DNA of 64,000 nt. Origin: Desulfomonile tiedjei DSM 6799 (lineage in GTDB: Bacteria; Desulfobacterota; Desulfomonilia; Desulfomonilales; Desulfomonilaceae). The position numbers were made by a program, and so were the translations under genes. Positions 41,441-50,071 of this stretch are shown here, one piece after another (the first letter of the stretch is position 1; the number at the start of each line of letters is the position of its first letter). Under the pieces are notes generated by a model. That model worked only from the letters and a program-made list of their open reading frames with translations, searched no databases and had not been told where the DNA came from. Location of the stretch: the NCBI RefSeq assembly GCF_000266945.1, contig NC_018025.1, positions 4,034,001 through 4,098,000 on the forward strand. Direction: 5' to 3'.

Positions 41441-42207
41441 TGCAAAACCGGACACGCTTCATTTTGGTCGTTCAGGAGCCGATTTCGCGAGAATTCGGCA
41501 CTCGCGCATTCTGAAATCCCAAATACTCATGGGAAAAACTGGCTCTAGTAGCGGAATATGAACTACTTGGACATGGTCCCCCCTCGCTATCGCGACCATC
41601 ATCTTTCGCGGAAAGAAGAAAAGGCATGCAAGGGTGATCTTGCAAACGATTCTTCAAGTATCGCCTGGCGGAAATACAGGTCTGAGGGGATTACTATTAA
41701 GAATTAAAGCCTCCATAAACAGGTTCAAGACCAAAGGAAGAAGGCTGCACGAAGGCTCGGATTTAGCGCGCCTCAATCAGGTGTCCCCTCTCAGAGCGAC
41801 GAGTCGATAGATTACTTGAGGAAATAATTGCTCTGAAAAATTGAGTAGAAGGTCAGGTCCGAATTGGAAAGGTAAAGCCAATTGAGTATGGTGTACCCGG
41901 AATCTACACGGAATCTACAAAATCTCGGAATCTACCCGGAATCTGTGGTGTACCCGGAATCTGGAATCTATACGGAATCTATATCCGGAGTCTCGGAATC
42001 TGCGACGATCGGAGCTTCGAACAAATGTCGATGCATTCAAAGCTTTCCGATACTTATTGACGAGACTTGCCGAGCTTCAGGATTCTGTGGCAAATGAGAT
42101 TTTGCGGCAAGTCGCCATGGCAGGAGGAAATTAATCTTCGCACGAATGAGCGCCAGTGAACCCCTTTTACGGAAGAAAAAAGTCACTGCAAAACCGGACA
42201 CGCTTCA
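41441..42207. repeat. Segment bounded by 21-base direct repeats
   Basis: TGCAAAACCGGACACGCTTC plus A occurs at 41441-41461 and 42187-42207, 746 bases apart, and continues with similar ATTTTG. The segment between contains repeat copy 3 and the GGAATCT array. It may be a decayed insertion sequence or MITE. No gene is supported in 41316-42727. Confidence 0.4.
41690..42005 (+). repeat. Long repeat copy 3 (partial) with GGAATCT array
   Basis: Bases 41690-41900 match the second half of the long repeat found before both ankyrin genes (shared GAATTAAAGCCTC, CTCAGAGC-ACGAGT, GATTACT-GAG, AGGTCCGAATTGGAAAGG and TATGGTGTACCCGGAATC). It then runs into an array of about eight GGAATCT units (41898-42003). 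No ankyrin gene follows this copy, so it is an orphan. Confidence 0.55.
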
Positions 42208-42727
42208 ATTTTGCCCTGAAGCCAATTGTGTGGAGTGATTCCGTCCCGGCCTGATGCCCCCTCAGGAGCAGGATTTTGTCCCGCGCCCTCAGGACGGAAT
42301 CCGACTTGCGACTCTGGACGTGTCTGGCAGTCGTAAGCCAGCGCGCTTGCGGATTATTACTCGTGTTCATCAGGATTATCAAAGTGATATGCGAGTGGCG
42401 AGAGCCCACGTCCGGGATGTCTTTGTTGCCGGACGGAATCGCCATTAACCTTGTTGCTCTTAAAAGGCTTAAATCCAAGGAGTTTGGATTGCCCATATCC
42501 TCCTTGATCATACAGCCCTGGGGGCCTGTGGGGGACGTTCGTTCGACCTCCTCAATCCTGCAGCTAAAAGCTTCACCATTTTTCTTGAGTCCCAGCTTTT
42601 GTAACCTATTGTCGTCAATAGAAAATTGGAAAATTACTTATGCTCTGTTTGCACAACGGGCTATCATTTCAACCAGATACGGATTGGCGGCTCTCAAACT
42701 TACTGAACAAACTTTTTTCAAGCAAAT

Positions 42728-44273
42728 GTAAAGCTTCAGTTTCGAGCGGTAGTTTGAGAAGAATTTTATTTTTGGGGTTAAATGGTTCTCGCGTTCGGGT
42801 TTGAGATGGGGTATAGGCTTGGTGGGTGAAACGCTTGTTCAGGTGATGATGGGATGGGCATAAACGGTTGTCCGGTTTGTTTGGAAAAACAGCGTTGCAT
42901 TGACGAGTTAAAAGAAAAGATCCAGAGCCTGGAGGCTAAACTGCGCTATCAAGAGCGCAAGGCTCAAGAAGGATACTTCGGCTCTTCCACTCCCTCATCC
43001 AAAATACCAATCAAGAGGAACAGTGAACAGAAGGAGAAAAAGCCCAAAGGTGCGCGGCAGGGACACAAAGGTTCCGGTCGCAAGAGCCACGAGTGCGAGT
43101 TTGATTATGCGGTAGAAGTGGAGGCTCCAGATATCTGTCCCGAATGCGGGGGTATTCTTGAAAAGAAAGGGGTGGAAGAGAGGAGTGTCCTGGATACGCC
43201 TTCTCAAAAACCCGAACGAATAGTATTTCGCTTACCCAAAAGGTATTGTTATCGTTGTGAACGCACGTTTACTCCCCAGACTCCCGGGGTGCTTCCCAAG
43301 AGTCTTTACGGAAATCAACTCATTGCCAATGCCATGACGATGTATTACTTCTATGGTCTTCCCATGGGACGAATCTGTGAACAGACTGGAGTAAGCGAAG
43401 GAAGCCTGATGGAGGTATATCATCGAATGGGGCGACTTTTTGAAAGAGTTCCCCAGAAGCTCATTGAAGAATATCGACAAGCTCCTGTGAAACACGCAGA
43501 TGAGACGAGCTGGCGCACTGACGGCAAGAACGGATACGTTTGGCTCTTCGCCACTCCCGATTTGAGCATTTTCCAATTTGGCAAGAGTCGCTCGTCCCAA
43601 GTAGCTCATGCAGTCCTCGGCAAAGATCGGCTACCGGGCGTTTTGGTTGTGGATCGTTACCGCGGCTACAAGAAAGCTCCATGTGAGATTCAATATTGTT
43701 ACGCTCACCTTCTGCGAGATGTCCAGGATTTGGAAAAAGAGTTTCCCGAAGAAGCAGAGGTCTCAACTTTTGTGGCTGTTGTGGCTCCTTTACTTGCACT
43801 CGCTCAGGGACTTCGCAGCCAACCGATTACGGATAAGCAATTCTATCGTCGAGCGGCTAAGCTTCGGACTGAAATTAAGGCCGCAATGGAACGACCGGCC
43901 CGCCATATGGGCATTCGCCGGATCCAAGGTATCTTCCGTGAAAATGAAGAGAGGCTCTATCACTGGGCTCGAGACCGAACGATTCCGGCAGAAAACAATT
44001 TAGCCGAAAGAGATCTGAGACCCACTGTTGTGGCAAGGAAGGTCAGCTATGGATCTATTTCTGATAACGGAGCCAAGACGCGCAGTATTCTCACAACCGT
44101 CCTCACCACCCTCAAGAAACGAGGTAACGACCCTGCAGAACAGATGAAGAAAACTCTCGATCAATTAGCAACGAATCTTAAGCTGGACCCCTATGAACTC
44201 CTCTTTCAAAGAAACGGCCCTCAAGAATAGCTATATCCATCACAATTGCTCCCGCGAATAACTGAAGCTTTAC
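42728..44273 (+). mobile_element. IS66-family element copy 1 (ISBst12-like), 1546 bp
   Basis: The ends carry 14-bp inverted repeats GTAAAGCTTCAGTT and an 8-base target duplication AAGCAAAT (42720-42727 and 44274-44281), the usual size for IS66. Only the large transposase gene is present; the small tnpA and tnpB genes of classical IS66 are absent, as in the ISBst12 subgroup. Confidence 0.9.
42854..44230 (+). CDS. tnpC: IS66 family transposase (TnpC), copy 1
   Basis: The 458-residue product has the IS66 order: N-terminal coiled helix, zinc finger (CPECGGILEKKG... YCYRCERTF) and DDE domain (VKHADETSWRTDGKNGYVWLF, LVVDRYRGY and AENNLAERDLRP). It differs from copy 2 in only about seven residues (for example YYFYGLP against YYLYGLP, IQGIF against IQDIF), so the two copies spread recently. 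The frame is complete and probably active. Confidence 0.95.
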   Translation: MGINGCPVCLEKQRCIDELKEKIQSLEAKLRYQERKAQEGYFGSSTPSSKIPIKRNSEQKEKKPKGARQGHKGSGRKSHECEFDYAVEVEAPDICPECGGILEKKGVEERSVLDTPSQKPERIVFRLPKRYCYRCERTFTPQTPGVLPKSLYGNQLIANAMTMYYFYGLPMGRICEQTGVSEGSLMEVYHRMGRLFERVPQKLIEEYRQAPVKHADETSWRTDGKNGYVWLFATPDLSIFQFGKSRSSQVAHAVLGKDRLPGVLVVDRYRGYKKAPCEIQYCYAHLLRDVQDLEKEFPEEAEVSTFVAVVAPLLALAQGLRSQPITDKQFYRRAAKLRTEIKAAMERPARHMGIRRIQGIFRENEERLYHWARDRTIPAENNLAERDLRPTVVARKVSYGSISDNGAKTRSILTTVLTTLKKRGNDPAEQMKKTLDQLATNLKLDPYELLFQRNGPQE

Positions 44274-45001
44274 AAGCAAATCGTTTTTTCACTTGACGTG
44301 TTCGGGGCGCTTTGTTTACGCTTGGATCATTGTATTTAAGTCTCATGATAAGAGAGACGTTGTTCGCGTAGGGTTATGTGAGGGGCTCCTCTGTTTTTCA
44401 TCTTGGGGGAAGCTATTGTCTATAATTGGTTGACAATTTTCAAAGTCGTAATGGGAGTCAAGAAGGGGATTACTTTATTCGAGAATTAAAGCCTCTATGA
44501 ACAGATGCAAGATAAAGAAAAGAGTGCTGTACGATGGGCTCGAATGAGACACCTCAGATCAGGTGTCTTCATCTCAGAGCCACGAGTTGACAGATTACTC
44601 GAGAAAGTGATTGCTCACGAAATTCGGAAACAGAAAGCCAGGTCCGAATTGGAAAGGCAACGTTAATCAAGCATGGTGTACCCGGAATCCGGAAATAAAT
44701 TCGTGGAGCAGTGCGGTTGCTCAAGTATGGCTCGAAGGCTGTCTTAGGTCTGAGAAGGGTGTTCTGAGATAAGTATGGTGTACCGAATTCAGCGGAATTC
44801 CCAAGGAAACAAAGCGATACCTTTTCGCACACCTGTTAATTTGATAAAGCAGAAAGGCGCGATCCCCAAGGCAATACAGGGGTAATAGCCAGGATTGCCC
44901 TTTCAATAAGACGTGTCGTACTGTATTAGGTCTGCTCCTATTGTTCAGACATCGGTGCTGAGTCGATTCGAGCATGTTAGCAGGATGAACCGGAGATCTT
45001 C

Positions 45002-46162
45002 ATGAAAATTCCACGCATTCGCTCGATCCTAAAGTGGGTGGCCGCTCTTGCGATAGTCCTAGTCTTGGGACTGGCCCTGCTGGTTTGGATCATGATACCC
45101 ACGCCTCCCGTTGACCGACAACTGGTATGGGCAGCAAGAGACGGAGATCTCCCACTCATCAAGAAACTTCTGGACAAAGGTGCTAACGTTGATTCTGCGT
45201 ATCGAGCCATCCCGTTAGCCTCAGGCAATGGACACTTGGAAATTGTCAAGCTTCTCCTCGATCATGTGTCTGAGATCGATCATCATTGGGTAAACAGATA
45301 CGGCGGACATGCCCTTACCGCGGCAGCTTGCAGAGGCCACACCGCTATAGTGGAATTGCTCATCGAAAAGGGCGCGCAAGTCGATGCAACATATCGAAGC
45401 GGCCTAACGGCATTGATGGAAGTTTCTGCGAGAGGTCACCTGGAAATGGTTAGGTTGCTGCTCTCCAAAGGTGCTGATGTGAATGCGCAGACGGCCTATG
45501 ATGCGACACCTCTGAAGAAGGCTGCGGAGTCTGGACACGCCGAAGTGGTGAGACTCCTTTTAGACAAAGGAGTCGATGTGAATGCGAAGCTCAAGGACGG
45601 GTCCACTGCGTTGATGTGGGCTGCCATTTCCGGCCACATCGATGTGGTGAATCTGCTCCTGGAAAAAGGAGCTGATGTGCATTCAAAGGCTGACGATGAG
45701 TCCACTGCGCTCATGTGGGCCGCAGTTACGAATCACTCCGATCTGGTGACACTCCTCAAGGGCTATGGAGCCGAACTTGCGCTGCCGACCGCCGCCATGC
45801 TGGGCGACCAGACGGAAGTGCAAAGGCTTGTCCAATCGGGAGTTGATGTGAATAAACAGGATAGTGATGGCTGGACACCTCTCATGTATGCTGCTCAAAA
45901 GGGGCACCTCGAAGTCGTAAAGCTGCTTTTGGAAAAAGGCGCTGATCCCAATATCAGACGCAAGGATGGTTCTACAGCGTTCATGGACGCTATCGGCAGT
46001 GCGCAGGTGGATACCATTCGACTCCTCCTGGACAAAGGTGCTGATGCAAGCGTAGATCGCAAAATGCCAAGAGGGGAGAAGATGACGCCACTCGCGCATG
46101 CCGCCATGTATGACCAACCAGAGATATTGAAACTGATCAAAACACACACGACTGAGGAATAG
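45002..46162 (+). CDS. Membrane-anchored ankyrin-repeat protein
   Basis: The 386-residue product starts behind GGAG. Residues 11-31 form one membrane segment (WVAALAIVLVLGLALLVWIM), followed by about ten ankyrin repeats to the end (typical units: GHLEIVKLLLDH, GHAEVVRLLLDKGVDVNAK, ALMWAAISGH). The repeats should lie in the periplasm, since only a short N-terminus precedes the anchor. Three bases after its stop begins a DUF4424-like gene, so they are co-transcribed. Ankyrin proteins often bind other proteins and are known as immunity proteins in polymorphic toxin systems; the amidase gene downstream makes this possible. A conserved long leader precedes the gene. Confidence 0.85.
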   Translation: MKIPRIRSILKWVAALAIVLVLGLALLVWIMIPTPPVDRQLVWAARDGDLPLIKKLLDKGANVDSAYRAIPLASGNGHLEIVKLLLDHVSEIDHHWVNRYGGHALTAAACRGHTAIVELLIEKGAQVDATYRSGLTALMEVSARGHLEMVRLLLSKGADVNAQTAYDATPLKKAAESGHAEVVRLLLDKGVDVNAKLKDGSTALMWAAISGHIDVVNLLLEKGADVHSKADDESTALMWAAVTNHSDLVTLLKGYGAELALPTAAMLGDQTEVQRLVQSGVDVNKQDSDGWTPLMYAAQKGHLEVVKLLLEKGADPNIRRKDGSTAFMDAIGSAQVDTIRLLLDKGADASVDRKMPRGEKMTPLAHAAMYDQPEILKLIKTHTTEE

Positions 46163-46165
46163 ATC

Positions 46166-46981
46166 ATGAAGAGGCGATTTATCGATTTCTCCAAGAAGAA
46201 GGCAAGAATGTGCCCAAGACGATTGCTTCTGTATTTGATCACTGGGGCTTTCCTCTGTTTTCCGAATCCAGGAATGACGAACCAGACTCCCCTTCACGTC
46301 GTGGGAGGAGGTGCTGCGCCAAAGTCCCAACACGAGACCGTTCGCATGGACTCGGAACAAGTAATGATCCGACTAGGACAGCGCTCTTACACGGTCGATG
46401 CCATATTTCATTTGTTCAACACAGGCGAAACAGTTACGGAATGGGTTGGTTTCCCGAAAAGAAGAGTTAAATTGACTGGGGGCTGGTTGCCACAACCAGA
46501 CTTCGTGCGGTTTGACACATGGGTGGATGGCCGACACGTGAATGCCACAGAGTTTCGTGACTCTCAAGCACATGTGAGTCTATGGGAAGATCTGGTTTCA
46601 CTGCGTTACCTCCTAGGCAAGTTGATTTACAGTTACGCGCGGCTGGGGCCCATGAGGAATGATTGGCTGGGGCAGCGTGTTACCTTCCCGCGGCATGCAA
46701 GAACAACCATTCGCACAATTTACGAAGCTGAATACTCCTATCCTGTCTGGCCCAGAGGAGCGTTTTACATCTTTGGAACCGGGCGATACTGGAAAGACGG
46801 TATCGGAAGAGCCACTTTTGTAATAGACTGCACGGACGTGGGCGGAACAAGCAAGGCCCACGTATACTTTCCGGTCGCGACTGGGCCGAAGATAATCTCA
46901 GAGAATGTGATAACTTTCGATGCAAGAAGGCTCAAACCTCCTCCTGATGTACAGCTCTATATTAATGTGCATGTCCCCTAG
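46166..46981 (+). CDS. DUF4424-like exported protein
   Basis: The 271-residue product begins with a basic stretch and a signal peptide (RRLLLYLITGAFLCFPNPGM). The mature protein reads MDSEQVMIRLGQRSYTVDAIFHLFNTGETVTEWVGFP, close to the start of DUF4424-type periplasmic proteins, and is mostly beta strand. It follows the ankyrin gene by three bases. The biochemical role of the family is unknown; here it may fold or hold the neighbouring effector or ankyrin protein. Confidence 0.55.
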   Translation: MKRRFIDFSKKKARMCPRRLLLYLITGAFLCFPNPGMTNQTPLHVVGGGAAPKSQHETVRMDSEQVMIRLGQRSYTVDAIFHLFNTGETVTEWVGFPKRRVKLTGGWLPQPDFVRFDTWVDGRHVNATEFRDSQAHVSLWEDLVSLRYLLGKLIYSYARLGPMRNDWLGQRVTFPRHARTTIRTIYEAEYSYPVWPRGAFYIFGTGRYWKDGIGRATFVIDCTDVGGTSKAHVYFPVATGPKIISENVITFDARRLKPPPDVQLYINVHVP

Positions 46982-47100
46982 TCTGCAAATGCGCTGGATG
47001 ACGCTCCTTGCCAGGTGTAAACAGTGTTTGCGGTTGATGAGATCCGAGAATGTTGAGGTGTGTGAAGCTTAACGCACCGTATAAGGAAAGGAATCCGGAT

Positions 47101-47652
47101 ATGGCCTCGTACAATAGGTGCTGGATATCGGAAAAGTGGGTCTGCAACGAAAACCCCATAGGAGAAATTTTTGAGGACGCATACTACAAGTTTTCTGATG
47201 GGTGGGAATACTGGAAGGATGGAACTGGAGGAAACGCCGACGGTGATGAACTTAAAGACACGGACTGCTGGTACCTGGTTACTGACACACTTAATGGGCT
47301 CGGTTACCATTCAGCGCCTCGCAACCGGTTGAGTCGTTGGAAAGAGTATTTTTGTGAGGTGCCCTTGAAGGACGCTGCTCAAGGTGACATCATGGCCTGG
47401 GACCTTTTTGGCGTCGTAGCAATTCATGTCGAAATCCTTGAGTCCAAAAACCCTATAACCGTTTATGATGAAAACTGCTGGCAAGTGAACGGGTGGGGGG
47501 CACAAGATTATCCTAAGTCTGTCGATCCGAACGGCGCGGGGCCTGATCCGGATGGCATCGGAGAGTCCAAGAACGTAGTTGGTGCTGACGGCAAAACTGG
47601 AATTCCGGGTACACCATACATAATTACTGAAGTTGGCATTCTGGACAGGTAA
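47101..47652 (+). CDS. CHAP/NlpC-like cysteine peptidase or amidase, putative
   Basis: The chosen ATG (AAGGAAAGGAA upstream) gives 183 residues; a start at 47050 adds 17. The product has C56 in KDTDCWYLVTDTLNGLG and H109 in GDIMAW...VVAIHVEIL, the spacing and surroundings of the catalytic Cys and His of CHAP/NlpC-P60 hydrolases. The D123/N125 segment may provide the third residue. No signal peptide is present. Peptidoglycan or peptide cleavage is therefore probable but not proven. It lies 119 bases after the DUF4424-like gene on the same strand. Confidence 0.5.
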   Translation: MASYNRCWISEKWVCNENPIGEIFEDAYYKFSDGWEYWKDGTGGNADGDELKDTDCWYLVTDTLNGLGYHSAPRNRLSRWKEYFCEVPLKDAAQGDIMAWDLFGVVAIHVEILESKNPITVYDENCWQVNGWGAQDYPKSVDPNGAGPDPDGIGESKNVVGADGKTGIPGTPYIITEVGILDR

Positions 47653-47849
47653 AGCGTGAAATATGGGACAAATCGTACGAGTGGTGGTTCCGGGCTATCC
47701 ATCACGTCACTCAGAAAGTTGCTTGAGCACGATCTGTTCGGAATCGTCTCAGAGTCGTTCAGGTTCCTTAGTTTTGTTCGGCGAGTTTCCGAAGTCGCAA
47801 CAACCAACCGACTTGAATTTTCAATGCCTTATGCTTTGCGGTACCGATT
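47653..47849. other. Gap after amidase gene
   Basis: No supported gene. A 93-residue plus frame here lacks a ribosome site, and the region runs into long repeat copy 2 at about 47850. Confidence 0.4.
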
Positions 47850-48055
47850 GGTCGGGGGGCGCTTCGTTCCACCTCCCCCATCTTCGTGCGAAAGCTTTAC
47901 GATCATTTTGGATGTCCAGATCGTCTGTAACGTATTGTTGCTAATAAGAAATTGGAAAAATTTACTTATGCATTAATCGCACAGCAGGACGTCATTTCAA
48001 GCAGATACGGATTGGCTGCTCTCAGACTTACTCAACCGACTTTTTTTGAACAAAT

Positions 48056-49601
48056 GTAAAGCTTCAGTTATTCGCGGGAGCAATTGTGATGGATATAGCT
48101 ATTCTTGAGGGCCGTTTCTTTGAAAGAGGAGTTCATAGGGGTCCAGCTTAAGATTCGTTGCTAATTGATCGAGAGTTTTCTTCATCTGTTCTGCAGGGTC
48201 GTTACCTCGTTTCTTGAGGGTGGTGAGGACGGTTGTGAGAATACTGCGCGTCTTGGCTCCGTTATCAGAAATAGATCCATAGCTGACCTTCCTTGCCACA
48301 ACAGAGGGTCTCAGATCTCTTTCGGCTAAATTGTTTTCTGCCGGAATCGTTCGGTCTCGAGCCCAGTGATAAAGCCTCTCTTCATTTTCACGGAAGATAT
48401 CTTGAATCCGGCGAATACCCATATGGCGGGCCGGTCGCTCCATAGCGGCCTTAATTTCAGTCCGAAGCTTAGCCGCTCGACGATAGAATTGCTTATCCGT
48501 AATCGGTTGGCTGCGAAGTCCCTGAGCGAGTGCAAGTAAAGGAGCCACAACAGCCACAAAAGTTGAGACCTCTGCTTCTTCGGGAAACTCTTTTTCCAAA
48601 TCCTGGACATCTCGCAGAAGGTGAGCGTAACAATATTGAATCTCACATGGAGCTTTCTTGTAGCCGCGGTAACGATCCACAACCAAAACGCCCGGTAGCC
48701 GATCTTTGCCGAGGACTGCATGAACTACTTGGGACGAGCGACTCTTGCCAAATTGGAAAATGCTCAAATCGGGAGTGGCGAAGAGCCAAACGTATCCGTT
48801 CTTGCCGTCAGTGCGCCAGCTCGTCTCATCTGCGTGCTTCACAGGAGCTTGTCGATATTCTTCAATGAGCTTTTGAGGAATTCTTTCAAAAAGTCGCCCC
48901 ATTCGATGGTATACCTCCATCAGGCTTCCTTCGCTTACTCCGGTCTGTTCACAGATCCGTCCCATGGGAAGACCATAGAGGTAATACATCGTCATGGCAT
49001 TGGCAATGAGTTGATTTCCGTAAAGACTCTTGGGAAGCACTCCGGGAGTCTGGGGGGTAAACGTGCGTTCACAACGATAACAATACCTTTTGGGTAAGCG
49101 AAATACTATTCGTTCGGGTTTTTGAGAAGGCGTATACAGGACACTCCTCTCTTCCACCCCTTTCTTTTCAAGAATACCCCCGCATTCGGGACAGATATCT
49201 GGAGCCTCCACTTCTACCGCATAATCAAACTCGCACTCGTGGCTCTTGCGACCGGAACCTTTGTGTCCCTGCCGCGCACCTTTGGGCTTTTTCTCCTTCT
49301 GTTCACTGTTCCTCTTGATTGGTATTTTGGATGAGGGAGTGGAAGAGCCGAAGTATCCTTCTTGAGCCTTGCGCTCTTGATAGCGCAGTTTAGCCTCCAG
49401 GCTCTGGATCTTTTCTTTTAACTCGTCAATGCAACGCTGTTTTTCCAAACAAACCGGACAACCGTTTATGCTCATCCCATCATCACCTGAACAAGCGTTT
49501 CACCCACCAAGCCTATACCCCATCTCAAACCCGAACGCGAGAACCATTTAACCCCAAAAATAAAATTCTTCTCAAACTACCGCTCGAAACTGAAGCTTTA
49601 C
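48056..49601 (-). mobile_element. IS66-family element copy 2 (ISBst12-like), 1546 bp
   Basis: Same ends and length as copy 1, opposite orientation, with its own 8-base duplication GAACAAAT (48048-48055 and 49602-49609). The two copies lie 3.8 kb apart, with the first ankyrin module between them. Confidence 0.9.
48099..49475 (-). CDS. tnpC: IS66 family transposase (TnpC), copy 2
   Basis: The 458-residue product is intact and nearly identical to copy 1, with the same zinc finger and DDE residues (KHADETSW, VVDRYRGY, NLAERDLRP). It begins MSING in place of MGING. Inverted identical copies can drive inversion of the 3.8 kb between them by homologous recombination. Confidence 0.95.
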   Translation of the reverse strand: MSINGCPVCLEKQRCIDELKEKIQSLEAKLRYQERKAQEGYFGSSTPSSKIPIKRNSEQKEKKPKGARQGHKGSGRKSHECEFDYAVEVEAPDICPECGGILEKKGVEERSVLYTPSQKPERIVFRLPKRYCYRCERTFTPQTPGVLPKSLYGNQLIANAMTMYYLYGLPMGRICEQTGVSEGSLMEVYHRMGRLFERIPQKLIEEYRQAPVKHADETSWRTDGKNGYVWLFATPDLSIFQFGKSRSSQVVHAVLGKDRLPGVLVVDRYRGYKKAPCEIQYCYAHLLRDVQDLEKEFPEEAEVSTFVAVVAPLLALAQGLRSQPITDKQFYRRAAKLRTEIKAAMERPARHMGIRRIQDIFRENEERLYHWARDRTIPAENNLAERDLRPSVVARKVSYGSISDNGAKTRSILTTVLTTLKKRGNDPAEQMKKTLDQLATNLKLDPYELLFQRNGPQE

Positions 49602-50071
49602 GAACAAATCCTTTTCTCACTTGACAAGTTCGGGGCGCTTTGTTTACGCTTCGACCATTGTATTTAAGTCTCATGGTAAGAGACGTTGTTCGCGTAAGGT
49701 TATTTGAGGGGCTCCTCTCTATTTCTTCTTTGGGGGAAGCTATTGTTTTCAATTGGTCGGCTGACAATTTCCAAACCGTCGTAAAGGGAGTCAAGAAGGG
49801 GATTACATTAATGCGAGATTAAATCCTGAAACAGATCCAAAATAGAGAAAAGAGCGTTGCACGAGGAGATGGGGCTGCTTTGTGCCTTTGATCCATCAGA
49901 GCGGCATCCTCTGAGAGCGACGACTTCATTAGTCACGAATGTTCAGAGAAGAAAGACTGGGCACCAAGAGGAAAGATGAAGTCTTATTAAGTATGGTGCA
50001 CCAGGAATCACAGGAATCAGTCGGAATCACTTATACCCGGAATCGCTTGCGGGTTGAAGCGGAGATTTCTC

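Larger units (their letters stand above)
42520..44700 (+). repeat. Long repeat copy 1, split by IS66 copy 1
   Basis: The repeat is about 42520-42727 plus 44282-44700, separated by the insertion. It is homologous to copy 2 (47850-48047 plus 49610-50045). It includes a TTGACG with an AT-rich -10-like region just right of the insertion and leads to the ankyrin gene at 45002. The junction region may also encode a peptide (YAL-AQ...RYGLAAL-LT--TFF-Q) conserved in both copies. Confidence 0.6.
47850..50045 (+). repeat. Long repeat copy 2, split by IS66 copy 2
   Basis: The repeat is about 47850-48047 plus 49610-50045 and aligns with copy 1 throughout, including the region around TTGACA (49621-49626), GTTCGGGGCGCTTTGTTTAC, GGGGCTCCTCT and TATGGTGCACCAGGAATC. 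It leads to the ankyrin gene at 50072. IS66 copy 2 sits at the same point as copy 1 in its repeat, but in opposite orientation. Confidence 0.6.

Noticed and set aside
41882-42097. 71-codon frame with YPES repeats
   Set aside because: It is a translation of the GGAATCT array; related copies do not keep the frame.
42600-44340. Peptide gene split by IS66 in both long repeat copies
   Set aside because: The frame YAL-AQ...RYGLAAL is conserved on both sides of each insertion and ends at a shared stop, but copy 2 has a two-base shift upstream and no start was found, so I list it only as part of the repeat.
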